Below are positions 22,901 through 33,456 of a stretch of DNA of 53,920 nt, piece by piece. Origin of the DNA: Lenzites betulinus. Its lineage: Eukaryota; Basidiomycota; Agaricomycetes; Polyporales; Polyporaceae. Position numbers and translations under genes: made by a program. Numbering within the stretch: position 1 is the first letter of the stretch; every line of letters starts with the position of its first letter. The DNA lies in assembly GCA_022264855.1 (NCBI GenBank), contig JABYQU010000092.1, positions 1 through 53,920 on the forward strand. The letters run 5' to 3'. Under the pieces are notes generated by a model. The model worked only from the letters and a program-made list of their open reading frames with translations. It was not told the DNA's origin and searched no databases.

Positions 22901-23454
22901 CCGCGATTGCGAAGCGCTTCAAGGCGCGCAACCAGCCATGGGCTCTCATCGTCGATGACAACTACGGAGAAGGTAGTGCGCGCGAGCACGCGGCCCTTCA
23001 ACCACGATTCTATGGTATGCCTCTAGCCGGACACTACACCACGCATGCACGCCTCTGAATACCTCCGTCCAGGCTGTGCGATGATTGTCGCGCGCTCATT
23101 CGCTCGTATCCACGAGACCAACCTCAAAGTATGTACCTCACCCTGTAACGCCCCTCCCACAATCTAACATTCCCGGCACCCCTCCAGAAACAGGGCGTCC
23201 TCCCGCTCTGGTTCGCGGACAAGGCGGACTACAGCCGGATCGGCGCCGGGGATGTCGTCGAGACGGTCGGGCTGGCGGACCTCCTCTCTGGGCGCGACGC
23301 GTCCGCAAATGCAATCCGTCTGCGCGTCACGCCCCGCGCGGGTGGCGCGCCGTTCGAGGTCCCGACGCGGCACACGATGTCTGCGGACCAGCTGAAGTGG
23401 CTTCGTGCTGGCTCGGCGCTGAACCACATTCGCGCGCAGATCGCGGGCAAGTAA
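19944..23454 (+). CDS. Aconitase-family hydratase with mitochondrial leader (ACO2-like)
   Basis: This is a [4Fe-4S] dehydratase interconverting citrate and isocitrate, or homocitrate-type substrates. The start [17 protein letters not shown] is an Arg/Ser-rich mitochondrial presequence. Conserved blocks: [80 protein letters not shown] and [10 protein letters not shown] (the three cluster cysteines), [34 protein letters not shown] and [16 protein letters not shown]. It ends [14 protein letters not shown], stop 23452-23454. The divergent sequence and this C-terminus resemble fungal ACO2/AcoB more than the main TCA enzyme, a judgement from memory. About a dozen introns include two flanking microexons: 11 nt at 20686-20696 and 8 nt at 22758-22765. 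The intron after KIIG is 318 bp, much longer than the rest. Confidence 0.9.
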
Positions 23455-23683
23455 GCCGCTAGGCCGTGTGTAGCATACTATTTGTTTCGTGTATAATATT
23501 TTTGGTTTTCACGGAGCGACCACCATCGTGCATGGGACTAAACAGTGACCAGAGCGTATAATTACATGCAGGACATGGATACATTCAAGCGAGCGTAGAG
23601 TCGTGAACAGCAGAGCAGGGTACCTCAAGTGTAATCATGAAGTTTACGTGTCGACCATTCCAGTTAATCCAGGCCCAGCTCGG
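22470..23683. repeat. Source block of a segmental duplication (aconitase 3' part plus spacer)
   Basis: This block recurs in degraded form at 25130-26221. The match starts near 'catttgggagctactttgagcc' and runs through the aconitase stop and the whole ~230-bp spacer to the convergent kinase-like gene (shared 'agagcagggtacctcaagt'). Confidence 0.8.
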
Positions 23684-24805
23684 TCACAGACGCACGACGA
23701 CACGGGCCATCCAACGGCAACACTCCATAGCATCGACGACCCGCACAAGGACCTTGATGACTCGGAGCGCCGTACGCGCCGTTGGGCGACACCGGCACAC
23801 CCCAGGACAGCCCCGTTCGTTTCCCACCAACCACTGCGTATAACTTTTAGCAACCCAGGGAGTAGGCAGCTTTCTATCCTCATAGTGTTCCTGCAATAGC
23901 TCCGGTGAGTTCATATTGCCAGTGGACGCTTGATAATTGCGCTATCTTACCTTGAAGAGTGACTCGAACGTGCGTCCTGTGCAATACATGTCCCAGGAAT
24001 AGGGATCAAATAGCTGTAAGCCGCTCGGTTTCTCTGTCTGTGTCTCCGGGAGTATTATGGCTGACTGGACGCCGGGACCTAGCGTGAACTGCCTTGATGA
24101 GTCGAAGTCGATGATGTAAACCCTGTTGGCGCGAACGTTCTTGTGCCATTTCGTGTCATATATAAGCCCTGCCATGACATTTCCCTGGCAGATATCCTGA
24201 AGTTACATGTTCATAGAAGTTCCACACAGTGGGTTGATGGACGTACCATGTGTACGATGTGTAGGATGTGCAGATATTCCATGCCCTGATTTTGAGTTAC
24301 AACCTTGAGCTAGAGTATGCCGAATACGAGTGGTGTTGTCTCACACACCTCCACAAGCTGGAATATAATATCCATGGCATCACGAGGGGTCCATTTTGTC
24401 CCATATATCCACCGCGAATCGTTGATCATGGGCATGATGAGCAATGGGTGACCGGTTCGCGTCAACTCGAAGGGAACCGTGTGGTCATTGGAACGGCGAT
24501 TTGCGACTAGCAGCCGCTTGTATATCGCGCGCTCTTCTCGTTCCGTGTTGAGAATCTTGATGATGAAGATTGGCTCTACGAAAGGGTTGGTGCTGAACAC
24601 GACACCCTATCGGCAGATATTAGTGCATCGTCATATCGATAGACATGGGAAGGTATCTGCCTACGGGTTTGGCAGTATCGAAAGGCACCAGCCCTCGTTC
24701 TTGCAACTCTGGGTGACATAGCAGGCGGTCGGGAATTGCCCCCCAATCGATGCCACGACCCCCAGGTAAAGGGACATACCACGGCGGGTTAGGGTCGGTT
24801 GACAT
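23684..24805 (-). CDS. Small kinase-like protein, copy K3 (subfamily A)
   Basis: Five exons. The start MSTDPNPPWYVPLPGG is at 24803-24805. The motif order is as in K1: GIPDRLLCHPELQERG, IFIIKILNTEREE, TGHPLLIMPMI, LHILHIVHM|DICQGNVM (HxD and Asn kept), NRVYIIDFDSSRQF, DPYSWDMYCTGRTF, and WLVGNERGCPGVCRCRPTAR in the last exon. It ends VVVRL with TGA (23684-23686) at the codon that is TGG in subfamily B. Sequence after the stop would still read like the B tail, so the loss of the tail is a point change and not a deletion. The gene is tail to tail with the aconitase gene. Whether the protein phosphorylates anything is unknown. Confidence 0.7.
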
Positions 24806-25129
24806 ACCAGGTCCGATCGTTCGCGCGTTGTATGCGACTTAGAAGGCCGTCTATCAATTTAATGGACTAGCTCTCTGTACGATTCAGCCCCAAATGTGTG
24901 GCTCAAGAGAAGCTCCCGGCGGGCGCCCCCACCTTGTTGATGACAGTACGACGTGAGTGCTCTTGGGAGGATTCTCGTAGATCCCGGCGCTTCACATATA
25001 GTTACAAGTACATACATACACGGCCCGTGAGCGCTACGCGCTGCTACGCGTCGCGCGCTAGCCTGAGCGCCGCTACTACTAGGCCGCGCTTTGCACCACC
25101 GTCCATGATCCTAAACGACTAGATAAACT
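24806..25129. other. K3 upstream region and GC-rich duplication junction
   Basis: About 220 bp upstream of K3 match the region upstream of K5 (cgcgcgttg... gatcccggcgcttcacatata against gatcccgatgcttcaaatatg). Bases 25021-25095 are a GC-rich stretch full of CGC words (gagcgctacgcgctgctacg) found nowhere else here. They lie at the junction with the aconitase relic and may mark the breakpoint. Confidence 0.45.
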
Positions 25130-26039
25130 CCGATTGCGCCGTTTGGGAGCTAATTTGAGCCTAGGTCGGGAAACCATTCAGAACGAGGTCTGGAGCTTTC
25201 TGCGCTGAAGGTGCTGATGTGCGTGCGGGCAAGGTACACGACGGACCGTCTGCGGTGAGTGAGACAGTTGCTCGGGTCAGTGTGGTAGAACAGAGAGGTA
25301 TTGTAGGAACCGCGGTTGAAGTACAAGGATCACTTGACGAATATCTCAGATAGCCTTCGTAAATACCTCCTATCCTAGCTTAGGAGCGGTGTAGTTGCCA
25401 ATATCCGTATCTTCGCATTCGTCGCGGTACGTATCCTCTGAGGATGCCTGGCCCCTTCCCCCACTCACCATCTCGGCATGGGCTGTGAATGATGAAAGTG
25501 AACGTCAACGTCGCGCTCGACCACGAGCACTATTACTTACTCCCGGCCTCGGACACGGACACGATCCTCGCGGTTGCGAAGCAACTCAAGACGCACGACC
25601 AGTCTTGGGCTCTCATCGTCGATAACAACTACGGAGAAGGCAATGCGCGCAAGCATACAGTACGCCTCTAGCCGGACACCGCACGTTGCGCGATGATAGT
25701 CGCGGTCGTTCGCTCGTATTCACGAGACCAAACTCAAGGTATGCCCCTACTCAGCCCTACTCTGTAGTGCCCTTCCCGCGAACTAATACCACTGTGCCTA
25801 TCTAGAACAGGGTCTCCTCCCGCTCGGGCTGTCAACAAGGCAGACTCCAGCCGGGTCGGCGGCGTCGACGTCATCGAGACATATGGGCACATAGACCTCC
25901 TCGCCGGGCGCGACATGTCCGCAAACGCCATCCGTTTGCGCGTCATGCCCCGCGCTAGCGGCGCGCCGTTCGGACTAACTGAAGTAGCTCCGTGCGAGCT
26001 CGACATTGAACCACCTTCACGCGCAAATCGCGGGAAGTA
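25130..26039 (+). pseudogene. Decayed 3' fragment of the aconitase gene
   Basis: The fragment matches about 22470-23454 of the intact gene. Recognisable pieces are 'gggagctaatttgagcctaggtcggg', the exon reading DTDTILAVAKQLK ... SWALIVDNNYGEGNARKH (intact gene: [11 protein letters not shown] ... [18 protein letters not shown]), and the end 'cgcgcaaatcgcgggaagtag'. Stops, small deletions (for example after 'acgacgga') and lost frame show that it is not coding. The 5' two thirds of the gene are absent. It is followed by the same spacer and a convergent kinase-like gene (K4), so it is a by-product of segmental duplication. Confidence 0.85.
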
Positions 26040-26221
26040 GGCCGCTCAGTCGTGATGTGTCGTATACTATATGCTCCGTGTATGGTATTCTAGGTTTTCC
26101 ACTGTGCAATGACGATCCTGCATGGCACTAGATAGCAACCGGCATGTTTAATTACATACGGGACACAAGGCGAGTGTAGAGCTATGGATGTCTGGAGTAG
26201 AGCAGGGTACCTCAAGTAAAA
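25130..26221. repeat. Duplicated block (copy of about 22470-23683)
   Basis: The block includes the aconitase relic and its spacer up to the K4 stop. The spacer shares 'gagcagggtacctcaagt' and a similar order of words with the spacer at 23455-23683, though it is diverged. Confidence 0.75.
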
Positions 26222-27389
26222 TCACGAAGTTCTATGCTGCGCATCTCTTGAGTTCATATGGGCTCGGGATGGCCACCAACGTAGGAAGGTATGGGCCATC
26301 CGACGGTAACCTTCCATAGCGTCGACAACGCGTACGAGGAGCTTGATGGCTCGCAGCGCCGTACGCGCCGTTGGGCGACACCGGCACACCCCAGGGCAGC
26401 CTCGTTCGTTCCCTATTAGCCACCGAATATACTGTTCAACAATCCACGACGGCTGATTGTTACTGCGCTCATATTGGTACTGGACTCGCTTCGGTGAGAT
26501 TAAATCCGCGTAGTTGGACTGATGCGACGTGTCTTACCTTTACGATTCCCTCCAACGTGCGCCCTATGCAATACACATCCCAGGAATAAGGGTCGAGAAG
26601 CTCCAAGCCATTCGGTTTGGCCGTCTGGGTTTCCGGGAGGGTGATCGCTGGCTGGACACCGGGGCCCAGCGCGAACTGCTTTGACGAGTCGAAATCGATG
26701 ATGTAAAGTCTGTTTTTGACGACGTCCTGGTGCAAGGGTGCCGTGACGTGCTCCCCGGTCCCGGCCATAACATTCATCCGGCATATGTCCTACACGATCA
26801 TATGTTCATGGTTATTTGGAAAAATTCCACGCTGTGAGCCGATATACGTACCATGTGTACGATGTGCAGACTATGCAGATAGTCTATGCCCTGGTTACGA
26901 TCGATGAGCTAAGGAATGTCGGGTATGGGTATCGTCGTGTCACGAACCTCTACGAACTGCAGAATGACATCCATGGCCTCCCGGGGAGACCAGTTTCTAT
27001 GATACATCGATAGTATGCTATCGATGTAGGGCATGATAAGCAGTGGGTGGCCTGTTCGCGTCAGTTCGAAAGGAATGGTGTGGTTGTTCGATCGCTTCAT
27101 ATCGTTGAGCAGCCGGTTGTAAATCGCAAGTTCTTCGCGGTCCGTATTGAGAACCTTGATGACGAAATCCGGGTATGTTGCAGTGCTAAACACGACACCC
27201 TGTTGGTATCCATTAGTTCACATTATAAGTGAGGGTAAGGGGTTGTCCCACGGGGTTTATAGGTACGACGGGTACCATCCCCCTTTCCTGTAGCTCCGGG
27301 TGATGGAGTAGACGGTCGGGAATGGCTCCGGGGTCGAATTCACCGTCCGGGGAGAAAACATACCAAGGCGGGTTGGAGTCAGTTGACAT
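26222..27389 (-). CDS. Small kinase-like protein, copy K4 (subfamily B, full-length)
   Basis: Five exons in frame. The start MSTDSNPPWYVFSPDG is at 27387-27389. Motifs: DFVIKVLNTDREELAIYNRL, TGHPLLIMPYIDS, HIVHM|DICRMNVMAG, an insert TGEHVTAPLHQDV (shared with K2), RLYIIDFDSSKQF, DPYSWDVYCIGRTLEG and QYIRWLIGNERGCPG. The last exon reads through (RRMAHTFLRWWPSR) to TGA at 26222-26224. It is clearly closer to K2, some 20 kb away and on the other strand, than to its neighbours K3 and K5. The intron 4 acceptor (CCAG before TACCAATATGAG) is needed to keep phase. Function unknown. Confidence 0.7.
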
Positions 27390-27728
27390 CTTGCGAGTGA
27401 ACGTCGACCGATAAGTACTACTAGTGGTTTGGATTCTTTTGGAAAGGCTTGGCGCGCTACTCATCAAGTCACAACGTTGGATCGGGGACTCATTCAAAAG
27501 TCTCTCTTCCAGTCGGTTTTTTTGCATGCACCAATAGCACATCCTGCAGGTGTTCACGGCATAGTAGGTCTGGCGATGATATTCAGCGGCGAGATCCCCG
27601 AGACGAAATTACACATAGATATATCATGGTATATAGACTAGTACTACACGCAAGAAAGCAGGAAATTCGAAAACAAATCATGCGGTTTTATGTGTCCCAT
27701 TCTTCAGATGAAAGCAGGCCCACCTCGA
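27390..27728. other. Spacer between K4 and K5
   Basis: The left part is the K4 upstream region. From about 27575 the sequence, read on the minus strand, is the conserved 3' flank of the family (ccgcatgatttgttttcgaatttcctgctttc), also found after K0, K1 and K2. Confidence 0.5.
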
Positions 27729-28859
27729 TCACACATGCACGATGACACGGGCCATCCAACGGCAACACTCCATAGCATCGACGACCCGCACAAGGACCTT
27801 GATAACTCGTAGAGCGGTACGCGCCGTTGGGCGGCACCGGCACACACCAGGGCAGCCTCGTTCATTCCCAATCAGCCACTTGATATAAGTTTCGGCCACC
27901 CAGGGTATTCGTAAGTTCGTTTGCTCAGTGTATTGCTGCAATAGCTCCGGTGAGTCCCATACTAGGCGCTTGACACTAGTAGTAGCACTGGTAGCTTACC
28001 TCGAAGAGACGCTCCAACGTGCGTCCCACGCAATACACATCCCAGGAATAGGGATCGAGCAGCTGCAGCCCGTTCGGTTTCTTGGTCTGTGACTCCGGGA
28101 GTACCACGGCTGGCTGTACACCTGGGCCCAGAGCGAACTGTCTTGAGGAGTCGAAGTCGATGATGTAAAGTCTGTGGGGGACAATATCCTTGTACAGTCT
28201 CGTGTCCTGGGGGAGCCCGGCCATCAAATTCATCCGGCACATATCCTATGGCTACATGTTTAAAGTAAGCTCCACGTAGTGAGTCGACGGACGCACCATG
28301 TGTACGATGTGGAGGCTATGTAAAAGTTCCACGCCCTGTTGGGTTACGACAGTTGGATCAGAACGTGCGGGATGAGAGTGGCGTCGTGTCACGGACCTCT
28401 ACCAGCTGGAATATGATGTCCATCGCTTTACGAGGAGGCCATGTTCCGCCATGTATGATTCGCACGTTGTGAATTTGGGGCATTATGAGCAATGGATGGC
28501 CGGTTTGCGTCAACTCGGAAGGGACCGTGTGGTTATTGGGACGTTGGTTTGCCTCTGATAGCAGCCGCTTGTAGATCTCGCGTTCTTCTCGCTCCGTATT
28601 GAGAATTTTGATGATGGTGATTGGCTCTTCGAAAGGGGTAGTGCGGAACACGATACCCTATTAGCAAGTACGCAAATCAGCGTCACGGTGATGATGACGT
28701 TGGGTGCTGAATTCCTACAGGTTTTGTAGGAATGAAGGGCACTAGCCCTCGCTCCTGCAACTCTGGGTGGCACAGTAGGCGGTCGGGAATTCCTCCAGGA
28801 TCGATGGCATCGCGCCCGGGGAATGGGACATACCAAGGCGGATTGAGGCCGGTTGACAT
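27729..28859 (-). CDS. Small kinase-like protein, copy K5 (subfamily A)
   Basis: Five exons. The start MSTGLNPPWYVPFPGRD is at 28857-28859. Motifs: GGIPDRLLCHPELQERG, TIIKILNTEREEREIYKRLL, TGHPLLIMPQIHN, HIVHM|DICRMNLMAG (HxD, Asn), RLYIIDFDSSRQFALGPG, DPYSWDVYCVGRTLERLF, and QQYTEQTNLRIPWVAETYIK in the last exon. It ends VIVHV with TGA at 27729-27731, the same codon position as in K1 and K3. The intron positions are identical in all copies, so the family arose by DNA-level duplication and not by retrocopying. It is divergent from the MYND gene at 29194. Confidence 0.7.
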
Positions 28860-29193
28860 GTTTGTGCACAAGATGTGTGGTCGTTTGCGCGTTGCTTGCG
28901 ATTTCGAAAGCCGTCTTCAGATTTAATAAACTGGCTCTATGTACGAACTTAGTCCCAAACACGTTGCTCAGGAAAGCTATTGGTGGGCGGCGCTCCCACC
29001 TTGCTAATACCAACAGATCAATGGAACATGAGCGCTGTTGGGCGTATTCGAGTCGTTGATCCCGATGCTTCAAATATGTAGTAGTCAAAAGCATCAATTT
29101 AGCTCATTAGAACGACCCTGCGAGCATGCAATATTGGACCCACCCCCATCCGTATACAAACATGTGCACACACCGCGTATCATCTGCGCCACC
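28860..29193. other. Divergent region between K5 and the first MYND gene
   Basis: The first ~220 bp are the conserved kinase-family upstream sequence. No other gene is seen. Confidence 0.45.
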
Positions 29194-30224
29194 ATGGCCG
29201 CATCACCTCAAAACATCCCCGACGGCTTCGTCCTTGACGTGCACGATCTCGCTGCAATCATCCTCCACACACATGCTCTGTCCGAGCCTCTCTTTGCTCA
29301 TGCGCAACTCGTAGAAGTCGGTCGCGGCGACTCGCCACTCAAAACGTTCCCCGAGCACTTCCTCCACTCATCGTGGTACGAAACTGCGTCCGGCCCAGAT
29401 GCCCGCAAGCGCGTCGCGTACATTCTGCGGAAAGATCAAACTACCGTCGAACGCACGACAATTGATACCTTCGCCTCTCTCGCCGGAGTGAAGGCCCCCA
29501 CTGCCAGCGAGCTCACCCGACGCGAGCTTGAGGACGCGTTCTGGCGTTGCAAGACCTTCAACAGTGGGTACCTGCTCGCGTATGTCGCCCAGCAGGTCTT
29601 CGACAACCTTCCCCCCCCACCACCCTCCTCGCGCGCACGCCCACAAAACACGAGGTGCGCTGCAAGCCTAGCGAAGTCACCGTCGCCGAGATCGACATCC
29701 ACGTCAAAGAGCCGTGCCTCATCGTCGTCACGGAGCCGCGCCCCGACCTCGGGCCCTCGAAGGTGGACATGACACAGCACCTCTCCGGGTTCGCGGACAG
29801 CATGCCATGGGTGTTCCTCCTCATTGGCGCGGCGCAGTCCGAGGACATGGAGGCCGACCCGCGCGTCGTGCTCGATTTGGTCCTTCCGCAGATCGGCGGG
29901 CGCGGCGGCGGTGCTGAGCCGTTCGCGCTTGAGCGCGCGATCGTGTACCACGACAAGGTGCTCGCGAGGGTCGCGGATGAGTATGAGCGATATGATCTGT
30001 CGGGCAAAATCCGAATCGCGGAGGAGGACATTCGTCGGCGTGGGGACGCGCTCGTTGACGCGGTCCTGCAGCGGGTCCGAAAACTCGCGGCAGGTGAAGA
30101 TCACTTCTGTCGGTACTGTGGGAAGGACGGCGTGGAGACGCGGTGTTCGAAATGCAAGAAGGCGTATTTCTGCCCGCCGTGCCAGACGCTGGGATGGAAG
30201 TACCACAAGGTGTGGTGTTCTTGA
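29194..30224 (+). pseudogene. MYND zinc-finger protein gene with a one-base frameshift
   Basis: This is a paralog of the next gene. From MAASPQNIPDG the first frame runs as DLAAIILHTHALSEPLF, TIDTFASLAGVKAPTASELT and FWRCKTFNSGYLLAYVAQQV. It then enters a run of eight Cs (29611-29618) and loses similarity, ending in SRAPTSGPRRWT. From the C run onward the correct protein continues in another frame: VKEPCLIVVTEPRPDLG, PWVFLLIGA, VVLDLVLPQIGGRG, and a C-terminal MYND finger (CRYC ... CSKC ... YFC ... CQ ... HKVWC) to stop at 30222-30224. The shift equals one missing C. It could be a real inactivating mutation or a sequencing error in the homopolymer. Both halves look otherwise well conserved, which favours a recent change or an error. 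Confidence 0.75.
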
Positions 30225-30398
30225 ACTGTACCGTCCCCATTGTCGTGCCCCCAATATTGTACATCTGTATCTTTCGTATCTGAGGAGTGTTTTGTTGGCC
30301 TTCAATATGTTTTCCTTTTCCAATTGCTATCACTTTCAAGAACCTGGCGATCGGAGTAAATATCATTCCGATCAATAATATACCAATTTGCGGCGTGC

Positions 30399-30408
30399 AT
30401 ATATATAC
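30399..30408 (+). promoter_or_regulatory. TATA box of the second MYND gene
   Basis: The sequence ATATATATAC lies about 45 bp upstream of the ATG at 30451. It shows that this ATG is the start and not a Met codon further up in the same frame, which lies before the TATA box. Confidence 0.55.
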
Positions 30409-30450
30409 CTTTTATCAGCCCATTTGCCCATCCTGCACCTGTTCGCAATC

Positions 30451-31488
30451 ATGGCTAACGAAAGGATCCCTTCAGTGCCTTACGATGGTCCTTACCTGGA
30501 GATTCACGACCTCGCGGCCTTCATCCTCCACGCGCACGCCACCGTCGCTGGGACACCGTTTCCCTACATGCAGCTATCAGAAGTGAACAAAGACGGCGCC
30601 CCCTTCCGCACCCTTGATCCCGCGTATCGACTAGAGGATTGGTTCGACCCCCTCTCTCCGCCCAGCCGGACCGCCTACGTGCTTTACGACGCACCTTCAC
30701 CCCGCGGCCTTACCACCGTGGACACCTTCGCCCCTCCCGACGGTGTGAAGACCTCTACAGGCAACCAACTCACACGCCGCGCTCTCGAGGACGTGTTCTG
30801 GAGGTGCAAGACGTACGACCAGGGGTTCCAGCTTGCGTACGTCGCGCAGCGCGTCCTCGACAACCTGCGTGCTGCCGGCGTGCCCGTCCGCGCGCGCACC
30901 GCGTCGGGCTACGCGCTCGTAATCGATCCCGCCAACCTGCGGGTGGGGAACGCACTAGTGACCCCCCGTGAGGCGTGTGCGGTCATACACACCGGCGTAA
31001 CCGAGCCTGTACTATGCTTATCTGGGTTTCACGGCCCCGTCCCATGGCCGTTCCTCGTTCTCGGGCCAGCTGGTGGCGACGAAGACAACTTGGACGGGCG
31101 CGTGGTGCTCGACTTGGCACTGGCCCAGATCGGCGGGCGCGGCGCGGGTGGGGAGCTGTTCGCGCTAGAACGGTACGACGTCTACCTGAAAGATGTTCTC
31201 CCGCGGTACGCGCAGGTGCACACGATGCGGGAGCTCACCTACGGATTGTCGCCACTCTCTGCGACCCCTGAGATGCGTGCGCGGGCAGAGGCGTTGACGG
31301 AAGCTATTGTCGGACGACTTGGCGAAATTGGCCCGGGTGGGGACGCAGATGATTACTGCAGGTACTGTGGGGAGGGTGGGATCATTACTCGCTGCAGGGT
31401 GTGCAAGACAGCGCACTTCTGCGAGCCGTGTCATAAGCAAGGGTGGAAATACCACAAGGTGTGGTGTGTCCCGTTCCAGGGTTGTTAA
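30451..31488 (+). CDS. MYND zinc-finger protein
   Basis: This is an intronless 345-residue protein. The N-terminal part (LEIHDLAAFILHAHATV, DTFAPPDGVKT, LEDVFWRCKTYDQGFQLAYVAQRVLDNL) is shared with the upstream paralog and has no domain I can name. The C-terminus is a MYND finger with zinc ligands in the order C-x2-C, C-x2-C, FC-x2-CH, H-x3-C (CRYCGEGGIITRCRVCKTAHFC, then WKYHKVWC). MYND fingers bind short proline-rich peptides. No SET domain is present, so it is not a methyltransferase. Such MYND-tail proteins are numerous in agaricomycetes and of unknown role. It lies in tandem with the frameshifted copy, 226 bp away. Confidence 0.8.
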   Translation: MANERIPSVPYDGPYLEIHDLAAFILHAHATVAGTPFPYMQLSEVNKDGAPFRTLDPAYRLEDWFDPLSPPSRTAYVLYDAPSPRGLTTVDTFAPPDGVKTSTGNQLTRRALEDVFWRCKTYDQGFQLAYVAQRVLDNLRAAGVPVRARTASGYALVIDPANLRVGNALVTPREACAVIHTGVTEPVLCLSGFHGPVPWPFLVLGPAGGDEDNLDGRVVLDLALAQIGGRGAGGELFALERYDVYLKDVLPRYAQVHTMRELTYGLSPLSATPEMRARAEALTEAIVGRLGEIGPGGDADDYCRYCGEGGIITRCRVCKTAHFCEPCHKQGWKYHKVWCVPFQGC

Positions 31489-31655
31489 GTCATTATGTCG
31501 TTATGTTAGCATTTCTTCGCCAACCCATCTGCAACGCACTTGCGATTCGTATACATTGTCTATCGGGAGATCACTTTGTTTGTCTGGACTCTGATCTACT
31601 CCTCTGAATCACTGAGGTTTCATCGGGCGCGCGTGCCCGCCAGGGCCCTGAGACT

Positions 31656-32668
31656 TTACCAGGGGATTTCTTCGCCGTTGTACCGTAAGTATTTACCACT
31701 ATCGGCCGTGGTCGCAGAGGTGATCAGCTTGATGATGCCTGCGACGCTGTCCTTCGGCTCCAGCATGGCGTTAGAGCCTCCCATATCTGTCAAGCTTCGG
31801 TCAGAGTGATTCCCAACCATTCAGCATGCATTACGGATGATATCGTACCTGTCTTGACCCATCCGGGGCACAAGGTGATGATAGTAAAGTCGGGCTTCTC
31901 CAACTTCTGCTTGTACGTCTGGTATTGTCAGTCACACACCAAAACGTCAGCATGACCCGCCTCTGCCTCTAAGAGAGAGGGTATATGCTTACCAGCATGT
32001 TCAGCGCAGACTTGCTGACCGGGTATGCAGTGAGTAGCTCGAACTCAGAGCCCTCGCGGTGGGCGGCGGTCGCGATGCTCCCCCCAGTGCTCGAGACGTT
32101 CAGGATCTTCTTCGTAGATCCCTTCTCTAAGAACGGGAGGCACACTTGTGAAACCAGCGCGGGACCGACAGTGTTCACGCGCAAGAGGTTGAGGAGGTCC
32201 TCAGGAGCGATGGTGAAGGCGGTGTCTTTAATGAACTGCAGTGTCGAAGCGTTGAGTGTTAGTACTGGTCGCGTTGAATGATATGCCCCATAAATTTTGA
32301 CCCACAATAGCTGCGTTGTTGATGAGGTAGTCGAGCCCCCCCTCGCCCAGGATTGGCTCGAGCCTCTTTGGTAGCGCGCGGGTGCTGTCGAAGTCGCCAA
32401 TATCGAGTTGAACGATATGCAGGGTGCCCTTCGCGGTTTTCTTCAGGTCTGAGAGCGCGGGTGAGGATTCGGGCTTGCGGGTGGTGGCAATAACAAGGTT
32501 GGCGGGGGACTCGAGAAGCTGCCGGACGATCTCCAGTCCGATCCCGCGGTTTGCACTGTTCAATGGAAATAAGCATTTGTTCGCGTGATAGTCGGGACCG
32601 GAGAATACCATCTGTAACACTTACCCTGTGACCAGCCAAGTTGTCGGACGAGCGGTAGCGGCTGACAT
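31656..32668 (-). CDS. Short-chain dehydrogenase/reductase, copy A
   Basis: This is an NAD(P)-dependent oxidoreductase of the classical SDR type. The start is MSAATARPTTWLVTG (32666-32668). Joined to the next exon it gives TGANRGIGLEIV, the Rossmann TGxxxGIG motif. Then come LDIGDFDSTRALPKRLE, LDYLINNAAIVG (NNAG-type motif), LRVNTVGPALVSQV, ILNVSSTGGSI (catalytic Ser) and TAYPVSKSALNML (YxxxK). The end reads DFTIITLCPGWVKT|DMGGSNAMLEPKDSVAG and finishes EEIPW, TAA at 31656-31658. Short introns all keep phase. About 250 residues, as usual for the family. The substrate is not predictable. It is the last of three tandem copies in reading direction. Confidence 0.88.
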
Positions 32669-33456
32669 AATAGCTTCGATGTTCTTCAAGGAGTTGAACT
32701 AAGGAAATGGGTGAGGAGAAAGGACGTTGCAGAGACTGCGAGCATGTTCGTAGTATTAATATACATCTCTGTGGGTCTCCTTGGTCAGCGATGATGCAAC
32801 AATACGCATCGGACATGTTCTGCTACTTTCTAGTAGGATAGATGATGAAAAGCCGAATCCTTCTCACGGAGATAGCAGAACAGACAACTGACCTTCGGAG
32901 CCTGTCGTGGGCCCGGAAGCCTTGTGTGTAGTGGAAATCGTGGACAAGAGGCGCATAAGTTCAGTTCTTGAGGCCTGAGTCCTGAGCGTTGAAGTCATGG
33001 CTCCCAATAACACTTGCGCCGGAGTTGGAATCATCGATCCCGGACTGAGAACTTAGCAGAGATGCATACTTGGAAGATTGATGCCGAAGTCGCAAGTACT
33101 TCTGCCGGTAGAAGCCCTCACTAGAGTAATCTGTGAGTGCCGGGTGATCACGCGCAGCAGGGTGTGTGCGCCGGCGCGTTCTGGACCATAAACGAGCGTG
33201 GTATGTGCCGTAAAATCATGGTGACGACCTCGCGGGATTAGTATATGTTCGGTTCGTGCCAGTGCTCGTTGCCCACTGTTCCGCTGACATGATGCGTTCC
33301 CATTTTCAGTGTGGTAATCGTGTGATTTCGGGGTGGTACAATATATTCACATATGCCACTATCTCTATCCGCCAGCGTCAGCACTGCACACGCTCGTTTA
33401 AATCACTCAGTCGCTCACCACATTCGCAACGCTACAGGGTCCCTCCCCGCCGCACC
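32669..33456. repeat. SDR spacer 1
   Basis: The spacer is homologous to those at 34483-35221 and, in part, 36235-37220. Shared words are 'ctcacggagatagcagaacagacaac', 'ccataaacgagcgtggtat' and 'actatctctatccgccagcgtcag'. It holds the promoter of copy A and the 3' flank of copy B. No gene is supported. Confidence 0.7.

Noticed and set aside
25021..25095. GC-rich patch as a transposon terminal inverted repeat
   Set aside because: CGC words look palindromic locally, but no clean inverted repeat or partner end could be found. It is kept only as a possible duplication junction.
30388..30450. Upstream Met as start of the second MYND protein
   Set aside because: It lies before the TATA box and gives a hydrophobic extension absent from the paralog.
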